DNA from: Camarhynchus parvulus
Taxonomy: Eukaryota; Chordata; Aves; Passeriformes; Thraupidae
DNA: 64,000 nucleotides
Assembly: GCF_901933205.1 (NCBI RefSeq)
Contig: NC_044573.1
Location: 55,621,993 to 55,685,992, forward strand
Reading direction: 5' to 3'
Below are positions 39,166-50,198 of the stretch, one piece after another. The translations under genes and the position numbers were made by a program. The notes beneath the pieces were generated by a model. That model did not search any database, was not told the DNA's origin, and saw only the letters and a program-made list of their open reading frames with translations. Within the stretch, counting starts at the first letter, position 1, and the number at the start of each line of letters is the position of its first letter.

Positions 39166-39220
39166 CTACTTTATGCCTGTATCCTGCAGGTATTCAATTA
39201 CCTCCAAGTTGATGAGATAC
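39166..39220 (-). other. Exon-like segment, 55 nt (hypothetical)
   Basis: On the minus strand a very strong acceptor (CCAATTTTTTTTCACACAG) opens a segment of which one frame reads YLINLEVIEYLQDTGIK and then a TAG stop. The stop sits just before a moderate donor (GTAG|GTATGA). The residue pattern looks protein-like, with alternating hydrophobic and polar positions. If real, it could be a terminal coding exon, or end earlier at the internal donor TTGGAG|GTAATT. No polyadenylation signal follows close by. I cannot assign a family and chance remains likely. Confidence 0.2.
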
Positions 39221-39440
39221 CTGTGTGAAAAAAAATTGGAAACATATTTAAGTCTTTACAGCAACAGCTGCTAAAACATTTAATCACAAAGTTCAAAATA
39301 TCTTACTCCCAATCTTACTGTAAAGTTTAAGTGGAAGTACTTTAAATGCAAGATGAGTTTGCATGCCACTTGCCTTGGGAAACAAATAGTGTGCATAAAG
39401 GAGTAAGAGGATAAAGTTCAGTGGTTACAAATATAAAGAC

Positions 39441-39502
39441 AGAATCACAGAATCACAGAATTTCTAGGTTGGAAGAGACCTTTAAGATCATCGAGTCCAA
39501 CC
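39441..39502 (-). mobile_element. Very short CR1 3' tail
   Basis: Only about 62 bp of CR1, in reverse orientation: AGAATCACAGAATCACAGAA, TTTCTAGGTTGGAAGAGACC and TTTAAGATCATCGAGTCCAA followed by CC. It is close to the consensus tail, so it is relatively young for this window, but severely 5'-truncated. The TAAGATCATCGAGTCCAACC form is widespread in birds. Confidence 0.95.
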
Positions 39503-40155
39503 TGTGAACATAAGAAAATAGCAAAATATTGTACAGAAGGAAATGACTGAATTTAATCTTTCTAGGGAGAGGGTTTGATTCCTTTGTCTGGGACTATTTC
39601 CATGCAGAAGTAAACATCTTTGGGATGATTTGCTTTTCCACATAGCAGCGCTGCTTGGATCTTCCACAAATGCAACTGTATTTAATAAAAAAAAGCATGG
39701 AGACCAGCTGCAGTTTTCATGAAATAGGCTTCTGGTAAATTCAAAAGCTGGTGCAATTTTGTTGTCAGCTCAGGTCTCAAATTCCTTTCAAGTCTTGGGT
39801 CTTAAGCACAGCCTTCACCATGATGCTTTTTTCATTGTGTTAAAGAATAGCTGTCTACATTTCCCATCTGTTCTTCTACAGAAAGTTTTTCCTCTGTATT
39901 ATTCCTGAAAACATTTGCATCTACACCCTTGCAAACAAAAACCATGTTTCAGTATTACAAGGGCTCATCTTCTTCCCAACTGAATTTTCTTTGGAGCATT
40001 TTAGGTTATAAGTCTGGAATTGAGCCGTTAATTTCAAACTTTGGCCTGCAGCTGTCTTGCTCTAGAAGAAAATGCCCACTAGTTCTATGCTCCTCATAAC
40101 AAAGCCACCAGTTAAGGATGACTCATTGCAACCCTCCAGGATGGAAGATGCTTAC

Positions 40156-40197
40156 CCCATTTTCTCTGGACAGGACAGTCAAAAGCTCAACATAAAG
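40156..40197 (-). other. Exon-like segment, 42 nt in frame (hypothetical)
   Basis: On the minus strand a good acceptor (GGCTGGGCTCCTGCTCCAG) opens 42 nt, exactly 14 codons. It closes at a fair donor (ATGGG|GTAAGC). Only one frame is open, reading LYVELLTVLSRENG. No family recognised. It is short enough to be fortuitous. Confidence 0.13.
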
Positions 40198-42916
40198 CTG
40201 GAGCAGGAGCCCAGCCACTTCCTCTTCTCTGTTTATTTGCTTGCACAGCAAACAGCCTTACTGGACACACAGGGGGTGCTTGTTTCTCAAAATTCAGCTG
40301 CCTCTTCTTGGCTTAAATTAATTATTCACAAAAAGAGTATTAGGATGTCACAAGGAGGCCTTCATCTTGTGTGTTTTATTTAGGGGCTGCAAGATTATGC
40401 TCTTTAAAAGGGTTTTTTCCTGCATGCTTTGTGGTGAGTCTACGTGTACAAAAAAGCAGGATCAAGTCCAAGGTCTTCAGAGCACAACAAGGAGTACATT
40501 AGAGTTGTTTTAAGCAGCAGCTAAGAGTTACTTTTCAACACTGCTAATACAGATGCTCAGACGGCAGATGAACTCATCTGATTACAGGACTCCAACTTCA
40601 AGGAAACTCCTTCAAATATAAGAAGCCACTGGTTTCTTCTGACTCATCTGGGTTATTTAAAAAGAACTTTTACTACTTACATGGAAATCTTGTGGTTCCC
40701 TACTTTCAGCTATAGCTTTTGAAGCATAATGCTCCATAAAAATTAGACTAATTGTTTTAAACTACCTTCCGAGTAATAAGTAATAAACGTGCTTTTTTTT
40801 TCTTAGGCAATAAACTAAATTCAGCCCCTAACTTCTTCAAGATCACCATCCAGTCCCTGGAGTATTTTCCTCAAGCACAACTAGTCCTGGATTCTTCCTT
40901 GCATTTATTCTGGTTTGCTGCCCATCAGAGAGCGAGGACCCCAGAGCAGGAAGATTGCAAGGGCAGTTCTCTGGGCATGCATCAGAGAGGATCCCAAGGG
41001 GCAAACTTCCAAGAAGGAGCTAAGAGGACTGTAATCTCCTTTGCTGTATCGCTGTCTAATGCAACTCACAGTCCAAATCACCTATCAGATAACTGTTTGG
41101 CCACTGTTCAGCCATCCCAATCCTCATCAAAGCTGCATCCCATGCTGTCCTAACCTACCACAGCAAAAGATTTTCCTCTCTCTTAGTAAATTCTATGAGT
41201 GGCAAAAGCCAACCAGACCATGGGCAGCAGGCATAATTCATCACAACCCTCAGGAAGTTTGAGTAACACTCAAAAATTCACTCGCAGCCACTGCAGACTT
41301 ATCGAGGGAAGGTGATATTTCAGATCCTGTCAAGACAGAACAAAGATGTAACAAACTCGCTGTAGTTCCATTCTACATGAGTGCAGACAGGGCAGTGGAA
41401 AGGGAAGTCTAAAGCTTTATCAGGACTTGTAACAACGAAGGCTGTTAACCTCCAAATGGGAACTTGCATTGAGCTCGGTCAGTGCTTGTCCAGAAGAAGG
41501 ATGCAAGCCCTGAAATGAAGATCTGTCATTGACAAAAAGACAGAGAACCTCTTATAGTTTTTACAAATCCTGCTACCTACAGTAGGGATAGACGCTTTCA
41601 ATTTTTAACGGTTTCTATAGCAGTATAAAAATACAAAATACTTTAAGCAGAAGCAAGAAAAAAGATGGTACCTCAACCTCAGACAAAGGAGATTAAGAGC
41701 AGAAGAGATACCTCAGTGAACTAATGAAATAAGGAAGAAAAACAGAAGAAAGTAAAAAAGGAAACCCAAAAATCCTAAGGTGTTATGGTCAGTGTTGTTA
41801 GTTCCTGTTACTTAACGTAGAAGTCTAGTACAGGAGAACAACCCCAAATTAAAATCAGAAACCATATAATTTGGAAAAGGCAATGTGTCGCAGCATTTTG
41901 TAAATACTTGTTTATATGACACGACACGGCCTATGCTTACTGGTTATTCTATCTCTGTTCGCAAAGCAATTGCCTATATAAAAAGTATGAAATTTGAATG
42001 TTAATGTAACCAAAACAGTTCCAAATTATTCTGACTGAATGTCAGTTATCACTGTTTTGAAACAACTCCACCAGTCAAGCAGCCAGCACACTGTAATATT
42101 ATTACAGATGCAAGAGTTACCAAATAAAGTCACATCAAAATTGGAGTATTTGGAAATAACAGATCAGAGAATCCCAGAATTTTCAGAGCATCTCAGAGAC
42201 AGTAGTGCCCAACTATCACTGAATACTGTTACTAGATTACTCTGCTATCTCAAGAAATGACAGATAAAATCACTTCCATAGTATCTTTCTCACAGCCATT
42301 GACAAAAGCCTGTTCTGTTCCCTCAAGCCTTCTACTTTGTGGTAGATCTGTCCCAGCACAGTGTCCCACTACATCACTTTGAACAAAAAAGCCAACAAAC
42401 ACTTAAGTCTGTTAACTGCCTGTAAATCTGAGCAGCTGTGTTGTGAGTCATTTCAGGACTGGCTAATAATTGAATAAACAACTGTAATTGTGCTCCATGA
42501 AACTCCCATGTTTCCTTTCAGTCTTGGCTCCTCTCATGAAAGCCATACAAGTTAGGGTGCAACCACAAAAAGTCAGCTAGGACAATGTTTACCTCATACC
42601 TCTAGTCTACCAACCATCATGAAACACATCCTGCTTCTGAGAATGTAACAGTAATCATTTCCAAATATTCCAAATCCAGTGAGGAGAAGTTTGCTTACAG
42701 AGTGATATTTTTTGAGAACCCTCAGATAAAACTGCCATTTATTATTTATACTGCAATAATGCTCACAAAGCACAGTGACCAATGAACTGAATGCACCATT
42801 TGTAAAAAAGAAGGTCCCTATAACAGGGAATTTACAATCTAAGTGATGTCGAGAGTGTTCTGAACTTTTGAGTAAAGGTAGCTTAAATTTCAGCTGGAAG
42901 AGAGGTCTCTTTTTCT

Positions 42917-43052
42917 AGATCAGTGATCTTTAACATGTGGTCTACTCCTAGGAGACCTGGAAAGATAACTGAGCAAAAAAGTTTGCTTCAGTGGACTTAG
43001 ATTCACTTTACAGGGGTTCACAAATTTGAGACAGCTTGAAAATACTAATCTT
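42917..43052 (+). mobile_element. Possible hAT (MER5/Charlie-like) fossil
   Basis: The left end, AGATCAGTGATCTTTAACAT followed by GTGGTCTACTCCTAGGAGAC, resembles the CAGTGGTTCTCAACCTGTGGTCC start of non-autonomous MER5/Charlie hAT elements. The interior has the familiar GGGGTTCACAAATTTG. The right end, CTTGAAAATACTAATCTT, is an imperfect inverted copy of the left end. The size (about 136 bp) suits a deleted MER5-type element. No clear 8-bp target duplication is visible, so the call is tentative. Confidence 0.4.
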
Positions 43053-46000
43053 CCTAAAGATTTGTAAACTATACCACAGAATTGCATTCGTGCTCAATTA
43101 TTTGGTGGGATCATAAACACTACTGGCTAAACAAGAGAAGCAGTCACTCTGGGAAGTTCACTGAGAGAGACAGGAAAGGCAGCAATATTCCTGAGCCCCA
43201 GACTTCTTTTGCCTTCCAGCCAAGCCTCCAGACTCATCTATGCATGCTGAACATTTAGCAGCAGCATCTGGGAGAAAGCTAAGAGAGAAGAGCCTAGGAG
43301 CCAGAGGAACTCACCTTAGATTTGCAAAGCGGTGGAAAGAGTAAAAAAAAGCTCTAAAGTCTGTAAAAATCTATAGATTTTACTAGTATATAAAGTAATT
43401 CCTATTAAACCTCATGAGGTTTATGCAAAATGTTTGTAATACGAAGATTCCCTACTGGTGAGCAGATAGCTTTGCTGCTGTGACTAATTCAGCCTATAAT
43501 GGCTTTGCCAAGCTATAAACAAAGTTTCAGGCTGTTTTATTGACAAGGATACTGCTGGAAAAACCTCTGACACCCTCCAGCTGCATATTTCTTTTCACCT
43601 ACAAGACACCGCTATAGCTTGCACAGTATCAGGGCAAAAAAAACCTTGTGTCTGAAGTCTGATTTGCTTTGATAGTTAGTAACTATCTCTTTTGCCATTC
43701 CTGGAGGAATTCCTTTAATAAGAGCCTATGTTAATAAAGTTAAGAGATATCCTGGTAGAGTAAGAAATTCAGAAATGCAGAGTCAATCTGGGGCAAAACA
43801 GAGAAGCAAAAAGCTAAAAAATGCTCACAAGCCTATATACTTGGTTTCAACCTGCAGAGTGAAGATCTGTTTTAATCACAACAGGTTATTATGGCCAACA
43901 ATAGTACAATTATTTTTCTGAATCTTATGGACTGGTATGACATAAAACTGTTTCACTGGAAAACAGTACTTATGGATGCAGACACTGTTTTTTGCTTTTG
44001 TGTATAAAAACAAGAGAGTCACAAATAATCTTTCTTTGTCTGCTAGGCAGCTGATATGCATACAAAGAAAAACTTTTTTCAGCATATTTCCCAGAACGAG
44101 GTCCCTTTTGCCAGTAGTTAACAAGCAAAGAAACATCTTTATTTAAATATGCATTAGAGGCAGAATATTATTCTGTTCTACCCTAATCACTTGAACTATG
44201 TGAAGTACTCCTTTTTACTACTTTCTCTGTTTTAATTGAAAAAAAAAAACTACAATTTTATGCTGCCTTTCTTTAGGCCCAAGACCTAGGTTTTGACCGG
44301 ATGAGTGCATGGTATGGGCCTATTGTATGCTTCCACCAAAAAAAACCCCACCAAAATTAAGCCAAATGTTTGTTAAAATCAATTGTTCCTGTCTGAGGCA
44401 AAAGATTTAGCAAGTGGGGAAAAAAGAGAATTTTTTCCCAATACCAAATATCTTGATCAATCTCTCTCACTCTACAACCTTTTTGCCACTTTTCTCATTT
44501 TTGAAGTTCATTGTGGGGATCTTGGACTAATCATGTCTATCCTATCACTGCATTCATTGATGCTCAGAGCCAATTTTTTTTTTTGCATAGAAGAACACAA
44601 TTTCATAACCATGAAAATGGAATAAATATCCCTAGAAAGAAAGGGACCTCTGATTTTATCTTATATAGCTCATTTTGTTTCTTTTACATATTGGCAAACA
44701 TATAATGCCATATATTGTAGTGATAAAATACTGAGTCTAGGAAACATTGTGCTGCAAGCAGGTTTTCTGTGTAGAATACAATGCGTGAAGCCAATTAAGT
44801 GTTACAGCAGGAGGGTAGTGATGGAAGAGGAATTTCTTAAGAAAAGGGAGGAAAAACACCATCATTTCTGACCTGCCCCCCTCCTTTTTGGGAAGGCTGG
44901 GAAGGCTGACCTCTCCACCTGGGAAGATACTCCAAAGCAGAAAAAGTAGTGGAAAAAAATTATTCTTGGAAGGGCAATCAGAAAGTGAACACATACACAC
45001 ATCCTTCCTTTTGAGTAGACTTTTCTGAAAATTGCCTCACATGTCTGCTGAGCTCTCATGGAAAGATTTTTCCTTTTTATTAGAAAAATAAAAGTCAAAA
45101 CCTTCCTCTTCGTGTTTTGGAGCCAGCAACTCTCCTCACTGGCAGCAGTTTCCAAACTGTTATTGAACAAACCTAAAAAAGGTTTACACTGAAGGAAAAG
45201 CACCTGTCTTGACTGGGACCTTGGAGACGACTGCTTAGGCAGCAATATTCTACCTAAAGCCCATCAGTAATTAACATGCAGTCACTCATCACATCTATCT
45301 CTGTCTAAAGACAGTTCTCAGCAGCTTCAAGTTGAAGGAAAATATATACTTATTGTAGATGTCCTGCTTGGGTTTGCTGTAGTAGACTAGTGCTAAGCTA
45401 TAGGCACACATAGAATGAGGAAAATAAGAGCAAAATTTGTATTCTTCCATTTGAAGAACACTTTGGGTTTGGACAAGGCTGTTAAAACAAGTAGTAAAAG
45501 GAAATTAAAATTAGCACTGGTTATTTCTCTCAAGAAGTTCCCTTCCAAAATTCCAATGAAAATTGGCTTTGACCTGGCAGATTTATGAGGCTTTGAAACT
45601 TTCAGTTGGAGCCCAAGCAATAGTTTGTTTTGTGTTTAGAATAATAATACTCCTTAACTGAGGCAAAGAGTGGCGGTGACACCACTATTTATGGCTTGTT
45701 GTCCCTCTCAGTTTCTGCACAGGGAATGCAGCTGGACTGGTTATTGCTTTTACAATTACCACATGCTTTTTGTATTGCAACCCTCATGTATTCAAAAACT
45801 ACAAAACTGCTCCTCCAGAGCAGAGAATTAATTAAAAAGATGAAGTTTAGGAAAGTGATGTTTTCAGTTGTTGTTGCTTGTCCTCTTATTTAAGCCATTT
45901 GTGTGTGTTTGTTTCAAGTTTGTTCCAACTTTTTCCCCCAAAGCATGAATACTAGAAGCTGAGATCTTCATACGTTTTAGGGTTCTGTCATCTGAAGCCA

Positions 46001-46648
46001 GATGAAAAGCACTAAATATCATAGTATTAGCAATAAAATTGACAGTCACCAGCACAAAAACTTGAAAGAGCTGTTTTGTCTCCTCAAATTGCATTCTTGA
46101 TGAAAGATAAAAATACCTCAAAAAGTTTGCACAGCATTTTTGACAGGTGGACATATAAATCTAATTTAAAATTTAGTGTTCTTGTCTTTCTTCTAGAGTT
46201 TGTATAGCTTTAAGCTGAAGTTTTCTTAATGTGCTGGAAGCACTTCTTTCCGTACAACCTCCTAAAAATTGGCTCAGTAATGTAGTTTGCCTTTTCTAAG
46301 AGGAGGTATTGAATAAAATGGGAATTTTTTTCTCTCCCTATTGAAAAGGTAAATACCATTGTTTTTACTCTTGTACAAGAATTTGAGAGCTGCAGAATCA
46401 ATAGGCTGTTTCATATCCCATCATCAGCAGATACTGGGCTGAAAGCCAGTTTCTTCATGATGGCTTTGTTTAGCCTAGAGTTTTGTAATTCTAGTTAATT
46501 GATTGCTGGTTTGTTTGAGTTAGCACAATTGAAAATGGTAATGTAGACATCCAAGAAATATTTGGGGCTGAACAGTTCATTAATCAAAGTTAGAGCATGC
46601 CCAAAAATTTGTAACAGACCAGGTTAGTTTGAGTATAACCTCTCTCAC
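43053..46648. other. Non-coding stretch
   Basis: No gene recognised. It contains a perfect 16-bp palindrome at 43366-43381 (AAAATCTATAGATTTT) and short homopolymers (A near 44240, T near 44573-44585). A 127-codon minus-strand open frame at 44862-45245 lacks any recognisable motif. Confidence 0.45.
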
Positions 46649-46704
46649 CTCTCTCCCATCTGACACTCAGGAACTCCATCCACATGTCCCTGGGATCTGC
46701 TGAA
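46649..46704 (-). other. Exon-like segment, 56 nt (hypothetical)
   Basis: On the minus strand a strong acceptor (GAGAGCTGCCTTCCTTCAG) opens 56 nt ending in a good donor (GAGAG|GTGAGA). Two frames are open: one begins FSRSQGHVDGVPECQMGE, the other SADPRDMWMEFLSVRWER. The third frame, which would follow from the neighbouring candidate at 46933-47056, is stopped. It lies 228 nt downstream of that segment in the leftward sense. No family recognised. Confidence 0.18.
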
Positions 46705-46932
46705 CTGAAGGAAGGCAGCTCTCATAAGGGCCTGGGTGTAGTACACCTTTTGATTTCAGGTGAAAGCAGACAGATTCCCTGCAGACAAAGGAAACCTTCC
46801 ACCCAGTCCCCAGCACCAAAGGGAGACAGGATGAGGCACTCTGTTCAAAAGCAAAGCACTCAAGCACCTTACCCCCATTAGTGCAAACAGCTGAAGCAGC
46901 AAAGGTTACTGCTACTAAACCTTTCCTTTCAC

Positions 46933-47056
46933 CTCTACTTTGCATTTGAATGTGAAAGAAGCTGTTGTTTTCTTCCAATTTCATGCATAATAACCACAAC
47001 ATAATCCTTGGTGGCTCCTCATGCAGGACAGAACTGTGCACAGTAGTACCATTCTT
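46933..47056 (-). other. Exon-like segment, 124 nt (hypothetical)
   Basis: The largest splice-bounded open segment I see. On the minus strand an excellent acceptor (TTTTTTATGTTTCTTTGCAG) leads into 124 nt open in one frame, starting KNGTTVHSSVLHEEPPRIML and continuing for 41 codons. It closes at a fair donor (GTAGAG|GTGAAA). The frame is part of a 161-codon open stretch (46667-47152). Joined to the segment at 46649-46704, the frame would stop within it, giving a terminal coding exon or a non-coding RNA. I recognise no domain. Confidence is limited because splice motifs alone give many false exons. Confidence 0.25.
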
Positions 47057-50000
47057 CTGCAAAGAAACATAAAAAATATGAACAGACACAGTTACATTTA
47101 TGCACCCAAATTCAGAAGGGTGTAGGTCATTCTGATGTGAATGATAAACCAAAGTACTAGATTTTTTTTAGCATTACCCTATAAAAGATGGCAGTTATGA
47201 AAAAACATAACCCATCTAGACACTCACTACAGCATTTTGGACTAATATAATAAACTAAGTGATAAAATTATACTGATATTTAGGATGTGTGTCCCTTGCC
47301 CTCAAATAAAAGGACTTGCAATTCAGGATCCCATGGTGCAGTTGCAGTCCCACTGGTGGACACTGTAACACAGATGGGATTTGGATGTGTTTACTATTCC
47401 ATTGTTTGACTTTATCCTGGCGTAGCACGGTTCACTGTGTCACACAATGGTTTGAGTCTTCACTGCTGTTCAGCTTTCACCACCCATAGAAGACATGACA
47501 GAAAATTGTAACTTAGAATTTCATGGTGTAATGAGGCTGGAATTTGAGCACTGGTCTCAAATCTTAGCTATGTGTTTTCACACCAGAACTATGCTGTTCC
47601 CCACTGGTGAGTTTGCATAGTAGGTTATATTGATGTTAGAAGGCATGAAAATAATTAAAAAGTTGTATCTGACTTCAGACACCAGATAAGAGTATACACA
47701 CCACTCCTAGTGAGTGTACATCAGACTTGACCCTCTGTTCTTTTTTTTTTTTATGGAATGGCTGACAGCAGCTTGCCATTGGTTCTCCCAATGGTCTGGG
47801 AGAACTTACATTTCTATCTTTCCTCTTATACAGGACAGTGAAAAGCTTCACTGCTGAAATAGAGCTGGTCCCTGCTGCCTAAGCTGTGCCATAAGGAGAC
47901 TCAGAAGCAGTTTCCAAAGTGCAGACTGATTAATGACAGCTCAGCATGGGGATGCTGAGAGACTCAGACTCATGGCTGATGGATGTGAAAAGACTGATGA
48001 ACAAGGGGTGGTCAGGTCTGAGAAAACAAAACCCATCACTGAAATTGCTGAAAGCTGCTGACAATTGTTTTTGCACACAGAGGCTATTTCTAAACATGAG
48101 AAAACTTACTGCTACTAACTGTTCTTCTGTGTTTCCCCTTCCTATTGTCACAATCCCAGTCTTCCTGCCATGGTTAAAAAGGAAATCTGGAAGTAGGAAA
48201 CAAGTCAAGAGGCAGCCCCAGCTTTATATAAGGAGATGTCTATGTTCCATGGAAGCATTATTCTTACAATAAAAAGAGTGATTCTAGTTTTAATAATTTT
48301 TATTAATTGACCTTCACTAGCCAACCATTATATTGATCGGTGTATTATAGTTTATGTATTTGACCTCCTTGTCCTAGGAGATTAGCACCCCAAAACCAAA
48401 TGACATATGTGACCCTGAGAGCTCATCTGACATATGAGGGGAGAGAGAGAGCAGATGGTTAGAGGGGAGATGAAATAAACCATGATGTTCTAAAGCCAAA
48501 AGTTTTAGACTGTTTATCCATTATTCTATTGTTTTCTTCATTTCTGTCATACAGGTTTCTCCCCTGGGAGTATAGCAAAGAATATACCAAAGTCAAAGTC
48601 AATGCTGTAATAGAAGAAGATTGGCTAAATGAAGTTAATATTTCTTCCCTTGAAGCCTCAGTCCCAAAACACTTGATGCATTCCTCTTTCTTTTTCACAG
48701 TCTAATGTTAGAAGGGGTGCCCTGATTGGTACAGCTTCCTTAATAAATCAGGAACTCCAGAATAAGGAATACCTGAAGGAACAACAGCCCCATGTCAGAC
48801 ACTATCACTTGGTACTTTTACAGCATAATGACAAAAATGTGTGTGATATACCTTGCCCTAAAGAAAAGACCATGCAGAAAGCCAAGGCAGCATTAACTTT
48901 TCCCACAGTGGAAAGTAAACTGTACTCTCAGATTCACAGTTCATGCACCTTCAAGAAAGGTTCAGCCCCATTTTCAGCCACTGAGGGGCCTTCAAATGTC
49001 TTGGTCCTGGAATATGCCAGGAATTTCCCCTGTATTCACAGAAGCCACAATGAGCTGTTATCCCAGATATTGTGAGAAGAGCTTGTTCAGTAAATGTGAC
49101 ATAGAAAAAAATCACCTTGCGTGGGAGCCAGCACAGCGTATCACTTGAAACAATGGTCAGCGGCCCAGCCAAGTGCATGCAGCATGGATGGGAAATCCCA
49201 GCCCTGAGACACTGACCTTCCTGACTGTCCCTCACCCACGAGAGCAAATCTTCTGTTCCACTGTGCTTGGCAGTTCCTTGCCTTTGTCATTAAATTACTT
49301 CAAGGAAAACAGATAGTAAGAACATATGTTAAGCCTGTTTGAGAAAGACCCTCTCCTTATTACAAGATACTACAGGGAGAGACCCACACGCTATATATCA
49401 TGGAAATCATCATCATTGCTTTGAAGCTTCAGTTAATAGCAGTGTTTCAGTTACATAGTGGGAGAAGAGTTTTTTATGTTGAAAGAACACAGAACTCAAC
49501 AGTGAAGTTAAATACAGTAGGGTTTTTTTGGAAACATTTGCCAAAGTGATTTTTGTTTAGTGAAGTCCATGAAATTTTGTGTACAAGCAGGTTTTAGTAT
49601 AAGAATATGCTCTAAGAGAAAACACGCATGTCCTTCATAGCACATAAGTCATTAAACAGCTAGTGGTTAAAACACCATGTAACAAGATGGGTGGAGTTTT
49701 CCTAGTGGAGGCTCTGAAATTGTTTCCTCCTAACAAAAGTTCAGAATCCATTTGTCAGCACATATAATTTCCTGTGCTCCTTGCTGCATTTCAAAAGCCA
49801 AAATATGCATCCTATTGTAACAAAACTCCTAGTTTACCAAGATAAACAAACAACAAAACAGATCTGCATGGTGTCTGAACTCCAGGCAGCTCTTTGTATT
49901 TGTTGGAAGATCTTACTGGGTTAGGAAACAGTAATTGTTTCTAGGCAAATGCAAACATTTTCAGCAGAGGTTGTGATGAAAAAAATATAAGACCTTTTCC

Positions 50001-50172
50001 CCTGTAGCTGAAAAGTTGAAATCCTCAGTAGTAACCTTAAACCTGACCATAAGTTCAACTTTGTCTCATGTTATGCAGCTATGCAAAACAAAGTCTGTTG
50101 ATAAAATGAAAACAGTTTCCTAGAATGCCAAAACAGACTGCTCCCTCCCCATGGAAGACAGTCATCGCTCCA
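47057..50172. other. Non-coding stretch
   Basis: No gene recognised. A T run occurs near 47743-47755. Open frames up to 108 codons on both strands carry no recognisable motif. No interspersed repeat identified. Confidence 0.45.
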
Positions 50173-50198
50173 ACAGTGAAGTATGTTTACTTCACTGT
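50173..50198. repeat. Perfect 11-bp-arm inverted repeat (hairpin)
   Basis: ACAGTGAAGTA and TACTTCACTGT are exact reverse complements around a TGTT loop. The hairpin would be stable as single-stranded DNA or RNA. It lies at the 3' end of a 66-codon minus-strand open frame (50187-50387). The outer flanks do not continue the pairing, so it is not a microRNA-length stem. Confidence 0.85.

Larger units (their letters stand above)
38921..42916. other. Non-coding stretch
   Basis: No gene recognised apart from two exon-like segments listed separately (39166-39220 and 40156-40197) and a 62-bp CR1 tail. A 103-codon + strand open frame at 40072-40383 shows no family motif. Confidence 0.45.

Noticed and set aside
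43366..43381. 16-bp perfect palindrome AAAATCTATAGATTTT
   Set aside because: Mostly A/T; expected occasionally in sequence of this composition and without other context.
46684..46881. Small + strand open frame
   Set aside because: It overlaps the minus-strand candidates and has no motif or splice support.
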